From: JBDSGC01 sp046594105
GTDB lineage: Bacteria > Acidobacteriota > Thermoanaerobaculia > Gp7-AA8
Direction of reading: 5' to 3'
DNA length: 30,130 nucleotides
NCBI GenBank assembly: GCA_046594105.1
Contig: JBKJQB010000344.1
Location: forward strand, 1-30,130
Position 1 is the first letter of the stretch. Every line of letters begins with the position of its first letter. Below the pieces are notes generated by a model. That model saw only the letters and a list, made by a program, of their open reading frames with translations, was not told the DNA's origin and searched no databases. Below, piece after piece: positions 1 through 7,706 of this stretch. Position numbers and translations under genes: made by a program.

Positions 1-1
1 G

Positions 2-1420
2 AATCGCCGGAAGATCGTGGCGTACGACTTTCTCTGGTCCTGTGCGCAGTATCCGCTGGCCACCGGCTGTGATGATCCGAACAACCCTCTCGACTACGAC
101 AACAACGGTCATGGAACACACAATGCTGCGGCTGCGGTCGGAGATGCGGGAACGCCTGTCGTTCACGATCCCTTCGATGCCCTGGCCTCTGCCGCGAAAC
201 TGATCGTGCAGGACGGTGGACTGGTCAACGGCGACAACTGCTCGCAGCGGCCTGGCTTTGGCTGTCCGGTCAACCTGACCCCGATCCTCGATCAGGCGTA
301 CAAGCAGGGTGCACGCATCCATTCGAATTCGTGGGGCGATCGCCAGAACACCAACCCCTTCTCGAATCCACCCACCGCGAACTACTCCGCCTCGGCCCGC
401 GATCTCGACGCGTTCGTGGCCGGGCATCCCGACATGCTGATCGTGTTCAACACGGGGAACTACGGTTCCTCCGATGCGGTTCCGCCCAATCCGCCTCCGG
501 CGATGTCCATCGCGGCACCCGGATCGGCGAAGAACGTTCTGCAGGTCGGCGGCACTCGTCCCAACAATTTCCACGCCGATGACACGCTCTCGTACAACAC
601 TCTCTACGGTCCGACCCGCGACGGCCGGATCAAGCCGGACGTTGTCGGCCCCTCGCTGGTGACTGCTGCCACCGGCGACCGGAACGTCATCACCAACGAC
701 TGCATCACGTCAACCGAGGGGCCGGGCACCTCGTGGTCCGCACCGTCGATTGCTGGCGCGGCCGCGCTGGTTCGTCAGTACTACATGGAAGGTTTCTATC
801 CGTCCGGCCGGCGGGAAAGCGCGCAGGCCATGCAGCCGAGCGCCGCATTGCTGAAGGCGACCATCATCGCCTCCGCCCGGCGCGTGCCGATCAAAATGAG
901 CGCAGCGGGAGATTTTCCCACTGCGCCTGTTCCCTCGTACGAGCAGGGATTCGGATTCCCCGTCCTCGACGACGCTCTGTACTTCGAAGGTGATCGCGCC
1001 AGATTGCGCGTGCTCGATGCTCCGAACACCGCGGGCCTGGCATCCGATCAGACCGCGACGCTGCGCTTGAATGTTCTGTCCGGCACACCGCTCCGCATGG
1101 TGCTGGTGTGGACCGATCCCGCCGGCATTGCACGGCCGGCCTCTGACTCCACGATGGAACTGGTCCACGATCTCGATCTTCGCGTCACCGGGCCCGCCGG
1201 TCTGGTCCGTCTGGGCAATGACAGCCTGCACCCCGGCCAGGCGGACCGTTTGAACAACGTAGAGGCGGTCAGCATCCTGCAGCCAGTGACCGGTGACTAC
1301 ACCATCACCATCAGCGCATCCCGCGTCGGCTCCGGATTGCGGCAGGGTTATGCCCTGGTGGTCGCCGGCGATGTGGGCGACGCGCTGCCGGCACGCTCAC
1401 GCTCCGTGCGCAGACGCTGA
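2..1420 (+). CDS. Subtilisin-like serine protease (S8, KP-43-like), 5' partial
   Basis: This is the 3' part of a secreted S8 peptidase; the reading frame is open to the window edge, so the signal peptide, propeptide and catalytic Asp lie upstream. The GTG at 17 is not a believable start. The His motif NGHGTHNA falls near residue 34 counted from that GTG, an oxyanion-type Asn lies in VFNTGNYG, and the Ser motif is GTSWSAPSIAGAAA. The last ~130 residues (LRMVLVWTDPAG, HDLDLRV, NNVEAVSI) match the C-terminal beta-sandwich of KP-43-type subtilases. HGTHNA replaces the usual HGTHVA. The tail ends in an Arg-rich SRSVRRR. serS follows 34 bp downstream, apparently from its own promoter. The family call is firm; substrate and localisation (presumably extracellular) are inferred. 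Confidence 0.9.
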   Translation, partial: NRRKIVAYDFLWSCAQYPLATGCDDPNNPLDYDNNGHGTHNAAAAVGDAGTPVVHDPFDALASAAKLIVQDGGLVNGDNCSQRPGFGCPVNLTPILDQAYKQGARIHSNSWGDRQNTNPFSNPPTANYSASARDLDAFVAGHPDMLIVFNTGNYGSSDAVPPNPPPAMSIAAPGSAKNVLQVGGTRPNNFHADDTLSYNTLYGPTRDGRIKPDVVGPSLVTAATGDRNVITNDCITSTEGPGTSWSAPSIAGAAALVRQYYMEGFYPSGRRESAQAMQPSAALLKATIIASARRVPIKMSAAGDFPTAPVPSYEQGFGFPVLDDALYFEGDRARLRVLDAPNTAGLASDQTATLRLNVLSGTPLRMVLVWTDPAGIARPASDSTMELVHDLDLRVTGPAGLVRLGNDSLHPGQADRLNNVEAVSILQPVTGDYTITISASRVGSGLRQGYALVVAGDVGDALPARSRSVRRR

Positions 1421-1440
1421 TCGAGCAGCTGCGGACCGGT

Positions 1441-1446
1441 TATCAT
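1441..1446 (+). promoter_or_regulatory. Putative -10 element of serS
   Basis: TATCAT lies 8 nt upstream of the serS ATG at 1455. No Shine-Dalgarno can be seen between them, which fits a leaderless or near-leaderless transcript. No clear -35 box is visible. Confidence 0.45.
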
Positions 1447-1454
1447 TCGCGGCC

Positions 1455-2732
1455 ATGCTTTCCCGCGACTACCTCCGCGAACATTCGGATGACTACCGCA
1501 CCGCTCTGAAGAACCGTGGTTCTGCCGTGGAGATCGACCGCTGGCTCGAGCTCGACAGCGAACGGCGGCGAATCATCGTGCAGGTGGAGGCGCTGAAGAA
1601 TCAGCGCAACGTTGCCTCGCAGGAGATCGCCAACCTCAAGAAGTCCAGGCAGGACGCGTCGACGCAGATCGAAGCGATGAAGCGCGTCGGCGACGAGATC
1701 AAAGAGCTCGACGCCCGCCTGGCGCACAGTGACGAAGAGCTGCAGAAAGCGGAGCTCTACTTTCCGAACGTTCCCCATCCGTCGGTGCCGGTCGGCCCTG
1801 ACGAAACGGCGAATCGCCTGGAGCGGACCTGGGGCGAAAAGCCGCGTCTGGACTTCGAGCCGAAAGCGCACTGGGATCTCGGCGAGGCCCTGGGCATTCT
1901 CGATTTCGACCGGGCCACCAAGATCACCGGCGCGCGGTTCTCGTTGATCAAGGGAGCGGGCGCGAAGCTCAACCGCGCGCTCATCGACCTGATGCTCGAT
2001 CGCCACTCCGAGCGCGGCTACACCGAGGTCGTTCCGCCGTTCATGGTCAACGCTGACTCCCTGCGGGGAACGGGACAGCTTCCCAAGTTCGAGGAAGATC
2101 TGTTCAAGCTCACCGATCGCGACTACTACCTGATCCCCACGGCCGAAGTTCCGGTGACCAACATTCATCGAGATGAGATTCTTGACGCTGGGTTGCTGCC
2201 GATTGCGTACTGCGCGTACTCACCCTGCTTCCGGGCGGAGGCGGGCGCTGCGGGCAAGGACACCCGCGGCCTCATTCGCCAGCATCAGTTCGAGAAAGTC
2301 GAGCTGGTGAAGTTCGTCGCCCCCGATCAGTCCTGGGCGGAGTTGGACCGACTGACCGGCGATGCGGAGTCCATCCTCCAGGCCCTCGGACTGCACTACC
2401 GGGTGATCACGCTGTCCACCGGCGACATGGGCTTCACCGCCGCGAAGACTCACGACATCGAGGTCTGGCTTCCGGGGCAGAACACCTTCCGTGAGATTTC
2501 GTCCTGTTCCAACTTCGCCGACTTTCAGGCACGACGCGCCAACATCCGCTACCGCAACGCCGACAAGAAGACCGGGTTCGTGCACACCCTCAACGGCTCG
2601 GGCCTGCCCATTGGCCGCACCCTGGTGGCCGTGCTGGAAAATTACCAGCAGGCCGACGGATCGGTGCGCATCCCGGAGGTCCTGCAGCCGTACATGCGTG
2701 GTCTGAAGGAAATCCGAGTCGAGAGCCGGTAG
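1455..2732 (+). CDS. serS: Serine--tRNA ligase
   Basis: Class II aminoacyl-tRNA synthetase that charges tRNA-Ser (and tRNA-Sec) in the cytoplasm. The product is 425 aa, the usual bacterial length. The N-terminal third is a long helical arm rich in charged residues (about residues 30-105), the tRNA-binding coiled coil. The catalytic core shows TAEVPVTN, class II motif 2 (FRAEAG...RGLIRQHQFEKVE) and motif 3 (GSGLPIGRTLVAVLENYQ). The frame is open further upstream, but the segment before this ATG does not resemble SerRS. ATG 1455 gives the canonical MLSRDYLREH start and sits 8 nt after a TATCAT box. It lies 34 bp downstream of the protease gene and is convergent with the FHA gene. Confidence 0.97.
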   Translation: MLSRDYLREHSDDYRTALKNRGSAVEIDRWLELDSERRRIIVQVEALKNQRNVASQEIANLKKSRQDASTQIEAMKRVGDEIKELDARLAHSDEELQKAELYFPNVPHPSVPVGPDETANRLERTWGEKPRLDFEPKAHWDLGEALGILDFDRATKITGARFSLIKGAGAKLNRALIDLMLDRHSERGYTEVVPPFMVNADSLRGTGQLPKFEEDLFKLTDRDYYLIPTAEVPVTNIHRDEILDAGLLPIAYCAYSPCFRAEAGAAGKDTRGLIRQHQFEKVELVKFVAPDQSWAELDRLTGDAESILQALGLHYRVITLSTGDMGFTAAKTHDIEVWLPGQNTFREISSCSNFADFQARRANIRYRNADKKTGFVHTLNGSGLPIGRTLVAVLENYQQADGSVRIPEVLQPYMRGLKEIRVESR

Positions 2733-2757
2733 GGGATTCGGGCACCGCGCTGGAGAT

Positions 2758-2818
2758 TGCCTGCCTTTCGGAACGCCGGCTGGAAGCCACGCACCGGCCG
2801 GCAGGGATGCGGGCGCTA
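2758..2818 (+). repeat. Degenerate copy of repeat family A
   Basis: This GC-rich stretch between the convergent serS and FHA genes contains TGCCTTTCGGAACGCCGGC and, further on, CCGGCCGGCAGG. It resembles the start and the end of the 83-bp repeat at 10682 and 30027 with the middle deleted. It contains inverted CCGGC/GCCGG segments. Confidence 0.5.
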
Positions 2819-2843
2819 CGAAAGCTCCGCTCCGAACCTCGTC

Positions 2844-4061
2844 CTACATGCCCGGGCGCGTCGGTGACTTCGAACCGTCGAACAACACCTCATAGCGGAG
2901 GTCGGTCCCGCCGACCGAGATGGTGTCGCCGCTTTTCAGCAGCGAGAGAAACGCCCGGGTTCCGTTGAGGAACGTTCCGTTGCGGCTTTTCAGATCCTCG
3001 ATGGTGTAACCCTCGGGGCCACGGTAGATGCGGGCATGACGACCGGAGACGCCCAGATCGGCGAGATGGATTCCGGCGTCGCGCTGGCGCCCGATCACGT
3101 ATTCAGGCTCGGTGAGCGGGATGGCCGTTCCCGGAGCGTCTCCCTTCACCACATGCAGTTGGGCCAGCGTGGTGGAGACGACATCTTTGTAGGAAAGCTT
3201 CGCGCCGGGCGAGATGAGCAGATCCTTGTCGTCGCGCTTCTCGATGATCGTGGAATCGCCGGAGAACAGTGAGGTGAGATCCTGACGCACGGTTTCGTCG
3301 GGCATGGCCGGTGTGGGAACTGTGCTCGGATGTTCCTCTTCATCGGGCGCGGGCGTCACCGGCTCAATCAGCTTATTCGCAAAGAGTCCGTAGACCACCC
3401 GATAGACCTGGAATGAGTCCTCGTGCGCGTCCTGGCAGAGCTCCTCCAGAGTGCGATCGCCGTTGATGAGGAAAAGGATTTTCCATTCGACCACCGAGAG
3501 CGTGATCTTGTCGGTGTCTGGATTCGCCACCACCCGGAAGACCACCGAGCTGTCGGGAAGCAGTTGCAGGCACTCCTCCCACTCCTCGATTCTCCTCGCT
3601 CCCTCCATGATCAGATTCGGCAGATCGATGGAGATGGTGACCGCATTGGCCGGGAGGTCGAAGCCGTCGTAGAAGGTGAAGCCGCCGCCACTCCAGACGA
3701 AGCCGTCGTAGATCACTTCGGAGACCTGCACCTTGAGGGCGTCATGCAGTTGCCCCTCGCTGAGGATGCCTTCGTCGACGACCACCTTTCCGAAGGGGCC
3801 GGCCCCTCGAAGCATGGCGTCGGTGATGGCCTCCGATTGCTCGCGGGTGATCTGCTTCCGGCGCAGCAGAATCGTTCCCAGCCGGTGGGACTCCTGATTG
3901 GATGCGGCGTAGACGACGGCGCCGTTCCGGATGAAGACATAGGCTTCTTTCCCATCGCTGGCCAGAGTCAGCATTCCTGTCTTGTGGCTCGCGCCGAGGA
4001 ATGTGAGGAGGTCGGGAAACTTGAAGGCGTCAAGTTGTCCCTGAAGCGAAGGGGTGGTCAT
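2844..4061 (-). CDS. DUF4388 (PATAN) and FHA domain protein
   Basis: A 405-aa cytosolic signalling protein. The N-terminal half (LQGQLDAFKFPDLLTFLGAS... FIRNGAVVYAAS... LGTILLRR) is a DUF4388/PATAN module, a family common beside two-component and gliding/type IV pilus regulators. A middle segment (about 160-240) looks like a winged-helix-type extension. The C-terminus is a forkhead-associated domain with the phosphothreonine-binding signature: YVIGR, SGRHARI and SRNGTFLNG. The start is ATG 4061 (MTTPSLQGQL); a longer frame reaching 4160 would run through the divergent promoter region. TACAAT lies 10 nt upstream of this ATG. The partner kinase is unknown and not encoded nearby. Confidence 0.88.
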   Translation of the reverse strand: MTTPSLQGQLDAFKFPDLLTFLGASHKTGMLTLASDGKEAYVFIRNGAVVYAASNQESHRLGTILLRRKQITREQSEAITDAMLRGAGPFGKVVVDEGILSEGQLHDALKVQVSEVIYDGFVWSGGGFTFYDGFDLPANAVTISIDLPNLIMEGARRIEEWEECLQLLPDSSVVFRVVANPDTDKITLSVVEWKILFLINGDRTLEELCQDAHEDSFQVYRVVYGLFANKLIEPVTPAPDEEEHPSTVPTPAMPDETVRQDLTSLFSGDSTIIEKRDDKDLLISPGAKLSYKDVVSTTLAQLHVVKGDAPGTAIPLTEPEYVIGRQRDAGIHLADLGVSGRHARIYRGPEGYTIEDLKSRNGTFLNGTRAFLSLLKSGDTISVGGTDLRYEVLFDGSKSPTRPGM

Positions 4062-4071
4062 GGGATGGCGA

Positions 4072-4077
4072 ATTGTA
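4072..4077 (-). promoter_or_regulatory. Putative -10 element of the DUF4388-FHA gene
   Basis: On the minus strand the sequence reads GGCTACAAT, with TACAAT 10 nt before the ATG at 4061. It is one half of a divergent pair with the MFS promoter, which carries the same GGCTACAAT. No Shine-Dalgarno is seen. Confidence 0.5.
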
Positions 4078-4133
4078 GCCGGGGACGGCCTCGTTCGCAG
4101 CAGCTGCTGGATGAACTGCGCCGGCCGACTGGC

Positions 4134-4139
4134 TACAAT
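4134..4139 (+). promoter_or_regulatory. Putative -10 element of the MFS gene
   Basis: GGCTACAAT ends 8 nt before the ATG at 4148, and no ribosome-binding site lies between. This predicts a leaderless transcript starting at or very near the ATG. Confidence 0.5.
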
Positions 4140-4147
4140 GACCCGCC

Positions 4148-5353
4148 ATGCGGAAATCATCGCGGCACGCTGTGGCTGCCGGATTCCTCGGCTGGACTCT
4201 GGACGCCTTCGACTTTTTTGTCGTGGTCTTCCTGCTGGATGTCCTGGCCGCCCAGTTCCACGTCCCCAAGAAACAGATCATCGCCACGCTCACCATCACG
4301 CTGGCGTTCCGGCCGATCGGGGCCATCATCTTCGGGATGCTCGCGGACCGTTACGGCCGCCGCATCCCCCTGATGGCCAACGTCATCTACTTCTCGCTCA
4401 TCGAGCTTCTGTCCGGGTTCGCCATGACCTTTCCTCAGTTTTTCATCCTGCGCGCCCTTTTCGGGATCGGCATGGGAGGGGAGTGGGGAGTGGGCGCCTC
4501 GCTGGCGATGGAAGAGGCGCCGAAGAAGTGGCGCGGCGTCCTGTCCGGCATTCTCCAGAGCGGATACTCCATCGGCTACCTTCTGGCCGCGGTGGCTACG
4601 CGGACCGTCCTGCCGCACCTCGGCTGGAGATGGATGTTCTGGCTCGGTGCTCTACCGGCACTGCTCGCGCTGTACATCCGGGCCAAGGTTCCGGAATCAC
4701 AGGCCTGGAAGGAACATCGCGCCGGCAGCTTGCGCGAGATGTTCCGTTCGGTGAAGGGACACGGAAGAGGCTTTGCCTACCTCGTGCTGCTGATGACCTT
4801 CATGATGTTCCTCTCGCACGGCACGCAGGATCTGTATCCCGATTTTCTGAAGCATGCCCACTCGGTCGCGCCGACGACCGTTCCCTGGATCGCCATTTTC
4901 TACAACGTCGGCGCCGTGATCGGCGCAATCATCTTCGGGCAGATGTCGCAGAAGCTCGGCCGGCGTTACGCCATGATCGCGGCGCTGATGCTGTCGCTGC
5001 TGGTCCTTCCCATGTGGGCCTTCGGCAGCTCGCTGCTGATCCTGGCCATCGGCGCGTTTCTGATGCAGGCGGGGGTGCAGGGAGCATGGGGAATCATCCC
5101 CGTCCATCTCAACGAAATGGTTCCCGATGCGGTGCGGGGGCTCATGCCCGGGCTGGCCTATCAGATGGGGGTGCTGGTGGCCTCCCCGACCAGCAACATC
5201 GAGGATTACCTGCGCGATCGGTTCGGCTACGCCTGGGCCCTTGCCGGCTTCGAGATCTTCGTGATGGTGTCGCTGACGATCATCCTGCTCGCCGGCCGCG
5301 AGAACCATGGGCGCAGTTTCCACTCCGGAGATCTGGTTCTCGAGAAGGATTGA
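4148..5353 (+). CDS. MFS transporter, sialate/lactate (SHS/MHS-like) type
   Basis: A 401-aa inner-membrane transporter of the major facilitator superfamily with about 12 hydrophobic segments. The N-terminus GWTLDAFDFFVVVFLLDVLA is typical of the sialate/lactate:H+ symporter group. The loop 2-3 signature (GMLADRYGRRIPL) and its repeat in the second half (GQMSQKLGRRYAM) are both present, as is GIGMGGEWGVGASLAMEE in TM4. The likely substrate is a small organic acid, but the sequence alone does not settle it. ATG 4148 (MRKSSRHAVAAG) was chosen because it directly follows a TACAAT box and gives a full-length first helix. The overlapping +1-frame ORF is a shadow. The gene is divergent from the FHA protein and convergent with the YeiH-like gene. 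Confidence 0.9.
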   Translation: MRKSSRHAVAAGFLGWTLDAFDFFVVVFLLDVLAAQFHVPKKQIIATLTITLAFRPIGAIIFGMLADRYGRRIPLMANVIYFSLIELLSGFAMTFPQFFILRALFGIGMGGEWGVGASLAMEEAPKKWRGVLSGILQSGYSIGYLLAAVATRTVLPHLGWRWMFWLGALPALLALYIRAKVPESQAWKEHRAGSLREMFRSVKGHGRGFAYLVLLMTFMMFLSHGTQDLYPDFLKHAHSVAPTTVPWIAIFYNVGAVIGAIIFGQMSQKLGRRYAMIAALMLSLLVLPMWAFGSSLLILAIGAFLMQAGVQGAWGIIPVHLNEMVPDAVRGLMPGLAYQMGVLVASPTSNIEDYLRDRFGYAWALAGFEIFVMVSLTIILLAGRENHGRSFHSGDLVLEKD

Positions 5354-5372
5354 AGCGAGAGCTGCGGGCATT

Positions 5373-5480
5373 GCGCGAGCGCAGCGATTGACGGGAAGAA
5401 TCGCCAATCTCATCCGTATTCGGCACCTTCGCCTCGGCGTGGCGGAGCAAAGGACTGTCGATGAGAGAGCGGTCGGCCGC
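5373..5480 (+). repeat. Repeats C1 and D1 (composite intergenic element)
   Basis: The gap between the convergent MFS and YeiH-like genes holds GCGCAGCGATTGACGGG (family C, 5373-5404). Four bases later comes CTCATCCGTATTCGGCACCT (family D, from 5409 to GGTCGGCCGC at 5480). The same C-then-D order occurs at 21468-21618. Here the central D hairpin is degraded. Confidence 0.6.
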
Positions 5481-5481
5481 G

Positions 5482-6405
5482 CTACACCGTGTGCAGGACG
5501 ACCACCAGCGACGAGACCGAGATCACGATCCAGAGCAGGACGCCGAGGACCATCGGGCGCACCCCCACCGCAGCGATGCTCTTGCGCGACAGCCCTGCGC
5601 CGATCAGGAACAGGGTGACCGTCAGTCCCACGCGTGCGATCGAGGTGAGGAAGGACCACACTTCCGCCGGTGCCGGGACGTAAGTTCTGATGATCGAGGC
5701 CACGACGAACCAGAGGATGAACCAGGGGATGGTCACGCGCGTTGATTTCTTCTTGAAGGCCAGCGCGGTGAGCAGCGCCACGGGGACGATCCAGAGAGCC
5801 CGCGTCAGCTTGACGATCGTGGCGATCTGCAGCGCCTCCGCGCCGTACTTCGACGCGGCACCGACTACCGAGCTGGTGTCGTGAATGGCGATGGCCGCCC
5901 ACACGCCGAATTGAGTCTGGCTCAGTCCGAAGTGATGGCCGATCGCAGGAAAAATGAAAAGGGCGATGGCATTGAGGATGAACACCGTTCCCAGTCCCAC
6001 CGACATCTCCTCATCCGTGGCCCCAACCACAGGACCGACTGCCGCGATCGCACTTCCCCCGCAGATCGCCGTTCCGCAGGAGATGAGGTGTGCTGTGCTC
6101 GCGGGGATCCGCATCGCTCGTCCCGCCAGGAAACCCAGAATCAGTGTGCCGGCGATCGTGGCGATGGTGAACAGGAGGCCGGTGCGGCCTGCCTCGACGA
6201 CTTTCTGGAGGTTCATTCCGAAGCCGAGGGCTACGACGGAGATCTGGAGCAGCAGGCGGGTGGCTTTCGAATTGCGGGTGGGGAAGGGGTGACCGATGGT
6301 CAGGGCCAAAGCCAGTCCCAGAGCGAGCGCGATCGGCGGTGAAGCCCACGGAGTCAGGCAGAAGAGCACCGCGGCGCAGAAGGTGATGATGCGCAGCGAG
6401 GTCAA
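5482..6405 (-). CDS. YeiH/UPF0324 family membrane protein (putative sulfate exporter family)
   Basis: An inner-membrane protein with about 8-10 hydrophobic helices. Family signatures are visible: LGFGMNLQ, SCGTAICGGSAIAAVGPVVGA, AIHDTSSVVGAASKYG and the late KKKSTRVTIPWFILWFV. The family has been proposed to export sulfate or related anions, but the function is not established. Start choice is uncertain. TTG 6405 places the first helix at residue 4, gives 307 aa, and follows TATCGT by 9 nt. An in-frame ATG at 6579 overlaps the upstream hydrolase stop (ATGA), but it would add 58 residues of non-family sequence with AT-richer third positions and a 13-bp tandem repeat. I judge that extension probably non-coding. 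Confidence 0.82.
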   Translation of the reverse strand: MTSLRIITFCAAVLFCLTPWASPPIALALGLALALTIGHPFPTRNSKATRLLLQISVVALGFGMNLQKVVEAGRTGLLFTIATIAGTLILGFLAGRAMRIPASTAHLISCGTAICGGSAIAAVGPVVGATDEEMSVGLGTVFILNAIALFIFPAIGHHFGLSQTQFGVWAAIAIHDTSSVVGAASKYGAEALQIATIVKLTRALWIVPVALLTALAFKKKSTRVTIPWFILWFVVASIIRTYVPAPAEVWSFLTSIARVGLTVTLFLIGAGLSRKSIAAVGVRPMVLGVLLWIVISVSSLVVVLHTV

Positions 6406-6525
6406 GGAGTGGAAACGATACCAGAACCATTCAGCGCAGGATGGAGGTGCCTGGGGCGCCGCTTCAAGATTGACGAAAGCGAATCCGAAACATGACGGAC
6501 GGAAAAGTGCAAGGAAGCCTTCCGG

Positions 6526-6564
6526 CGATTTCTCCGACCGATTTCTCCGACCGATTTCTTCGAC
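6526..6564. repeat. 13-bp tandem repeat, three units
   Basis: CGATTTCTCCGAC occurs at 6526-6538 and 6539-6551, and CGATTTCTTCGAC at 6552-6564. The array lies between the dienelactone hydrolase stop and the YeiH-like gene. The unit length is not a multiple of three, which argues against this stretch being coding. Confidence 0.85.
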
Positions 6565-6575
6565 AATGGCCAGAG

Positions 6576-7253
6576 TCATCTCACATGCTTTCGGAAGTGG
6601 GCCATGGTCCGCTTCCAGGCGTCCTCCGCAGCGATGCCGTTGTAGTTTTCTTTTCGCGTGTCATTGAAAAACGCGTGACCGACCCCGGCGTAGACGACTG
6701 CTTCGACGTCTTTCCCCACGTCTCGAAATTGCCGGGCCATGGTCATTCCCAGCTCCGAAGAAACGCCGCTGTCCTCCTCTCCGTAGAAGAGCAGCAGCGG
6801 CGCAGTGAGAGCGCCCCAATCGACCGGGGCTTTCTTGAATCCGCCGTAGAAGCTCACCGCAGCGCCCACGCCGCTTTCCTTCGTTGCGGCGTACTGGGCC
6901 AGCGCGCCGCCCATGCAGAAGCCGACCACTCCCCATGTGCGGGACGAACACTCCGGACGGGCGAGTAGAAAGGCCCCCGCTCCCGCAATCTCGCGTTCCG
7001 CTCGCTCGGCATCCAGCTCCATGAGCATCTTCATCGCGTCATCGGGAGACCGGGTCGTCTTGCCGTGATAGAGGTCAGGAGCGAGTGCGACGAATCCTTC
7101 ACTGGCGAATCGTTCGACCACATCCTCGATGTGCGGCACCAGCCCCCACCACTCCTGAATGACCACCACGGCCGGTCCCCGGCCTGCGGCAGGGAGCGCA
7201 AGGTAGCCTGCGCAGGGATGATCGTGGGACGGAAACTCGACGCGCTGACCCAT
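6576..7253 (-). CDS. Dienelactone hydrolase family protein
   Basis: A 225-aa cytosolic alpha/beta-hydrolase. Carboxymethylenebutenolidase relatives hydrolyse dienelactones in chlorocatechol breakdown, but many paralogues have other ester substrates. Family residues are in place: Glu34 in VIQEWWG, nucleophile Cys113 in GFCMGG, Asp161 in GEEDSGV and His193 in GVGHAFFN. The start ATG 7253 (MGQRVEFPS) is preceded by GGAGAAG at a plausible Shine-Dalgarno distance, and a TAAAAT box lies about 45 nt upstream. No catechol-pathway genes are nearby, so a specific substrate cannot be assigned. It may be co-transcribed with the YeiH-like gene. Confidence 0.93.
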   Translation of the reverse strand: MGQRVEFPSHDHPCAGYLALPAAGRGPAVVVIQEWWGLVPHIEDVVERFASEGFVALAPDLYHGKTTRSPDDAMKMLMELDAERAEREIAGAGAFLLARPECSSRTWGVVGFCMGGALAQYAATKESGVGAAVSFYGGFKKAPVDWGALTAPLLLFYGEEDSGVSSELGMTMARQFRDVGKDVEAVVYAGVGHAFFNDTRKENYNGIAAEDAWKRTMAHFRKHVR

Positions 7254-7296
7254 GCATGTCTTCTCCGGATGAGCTTTCTCCGATTTGCTGGCTGGG

Positions 7297-7302
7297 ATTT
7301 TA
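7297..7302 (-). promoter_or_regulatory. Putative -10 element of the dienelactone hydrolase gene
   Basis: The minus strand reads GGCTAAAATCC about 43 nt upstream of the ATG at 7253. The intervening leader contains GGAGAAG, so this transcript would be leadered, unlike several others here. Confidence 0.4.
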
Positions 7303-7350
7303 GCCGGTCAGAACGTCCGGCATCGACCTTTCGTGTGGGAGAATGCAGGG

Positions 7351-7617
7351 ATGGCCAAGGGTTCGACGCTCACCAAAGAACAGATCGCCGGTCTGGCGAA
7401 GACGCCGCGCTGTCCGCGCTGCGATCTCGACAAGACCATCGGGAACGCCTTGTGTCGGAGTTGCCGCGCAAAGCTTCCCGAGCAGATGCGTCGCGCGCTG
7501 GAGAAGATCCCCAGCAAGGACCCATGGTTCGTCGGTCGGGCCATCAGTGCCGCCGCGAATTATTTCGACGTTCACTTCCAGTCGATCCGCAACTTTGGAG
7601 GCGGAAAGAAACGCTGA
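7351..7617 (+). CDS. Small zinc-ribbon-like protein, unknown function
   Basis: An 88-aa protein of no recognised function. Residues 21-38 carry Cys-Pro-Arg-Cys, then about 11 residues later Cys-Arg-Ser-Cys, a CxxC...CxxC pattern expected to bind one zinc. The C-terminal half (DPWFVGRAISAAANYFDVHFQSIRNF) may form a helix. The start ATG 7351 (MAKGSTLTKEQ) was preferred because the longer in-frame upstream start would run through the divergent intergenic region. The upstream GGGAG and CAGGG could serve as ribosome-binding sites. It is divergent from the dienelactone hydrolase and apparently monocistronic. A role in nucleic-acid binding is possible but unsupported. Confidence 0.72.
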   Translation: MAKGSTLTKEQIAGLAKTPRCPRCDLDKTIGNALCRSCRAKLPEQMRRALEKIPSKDPWFVGRAISAAANYFDVHFQSIRNFGGGKKR

Positions 7618-7619
7618 TC

Positions 7620-7661
7620 GCCCGGCACGGCCGGGGGCGCTGGTCGCCCAAGGCTCCGTCA
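7620..7661 (-). repeat. Degenerate copy of repeat family B
   Basis: The 42 bp after the zinc-ribbon gene match the reverse-oriented B repeat at 26957 at about three quarters of positions when aligned by eye. They include a perfect hairpin, CCCGGC-ACG-GCCGGG, at 7621-7635. The stem might act as a weak terminator between the two convergent genes. Confidence 0.4.
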
Positions 7662-7706
7662 AGATCACGCTCCAGTAAGTTTCTACCGCGCAGGCTCCGT
7701 GCCGCC

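Noticed and set aside
3423..4373. 316-codon plus-strand frame antisense to the FHA gene and running into the MFS gene
   Set aside because: The opposite strand has clear DUF4388 and FHA motifs, and this frame has none.
4054..5391. 445-codon frame overlapping the MFS gene on the same strand
   Set aside because: It is a +1 shadow of the transporter: Arg/Gly-rich, no hydrophobic segments, starting inside the FHA gene.
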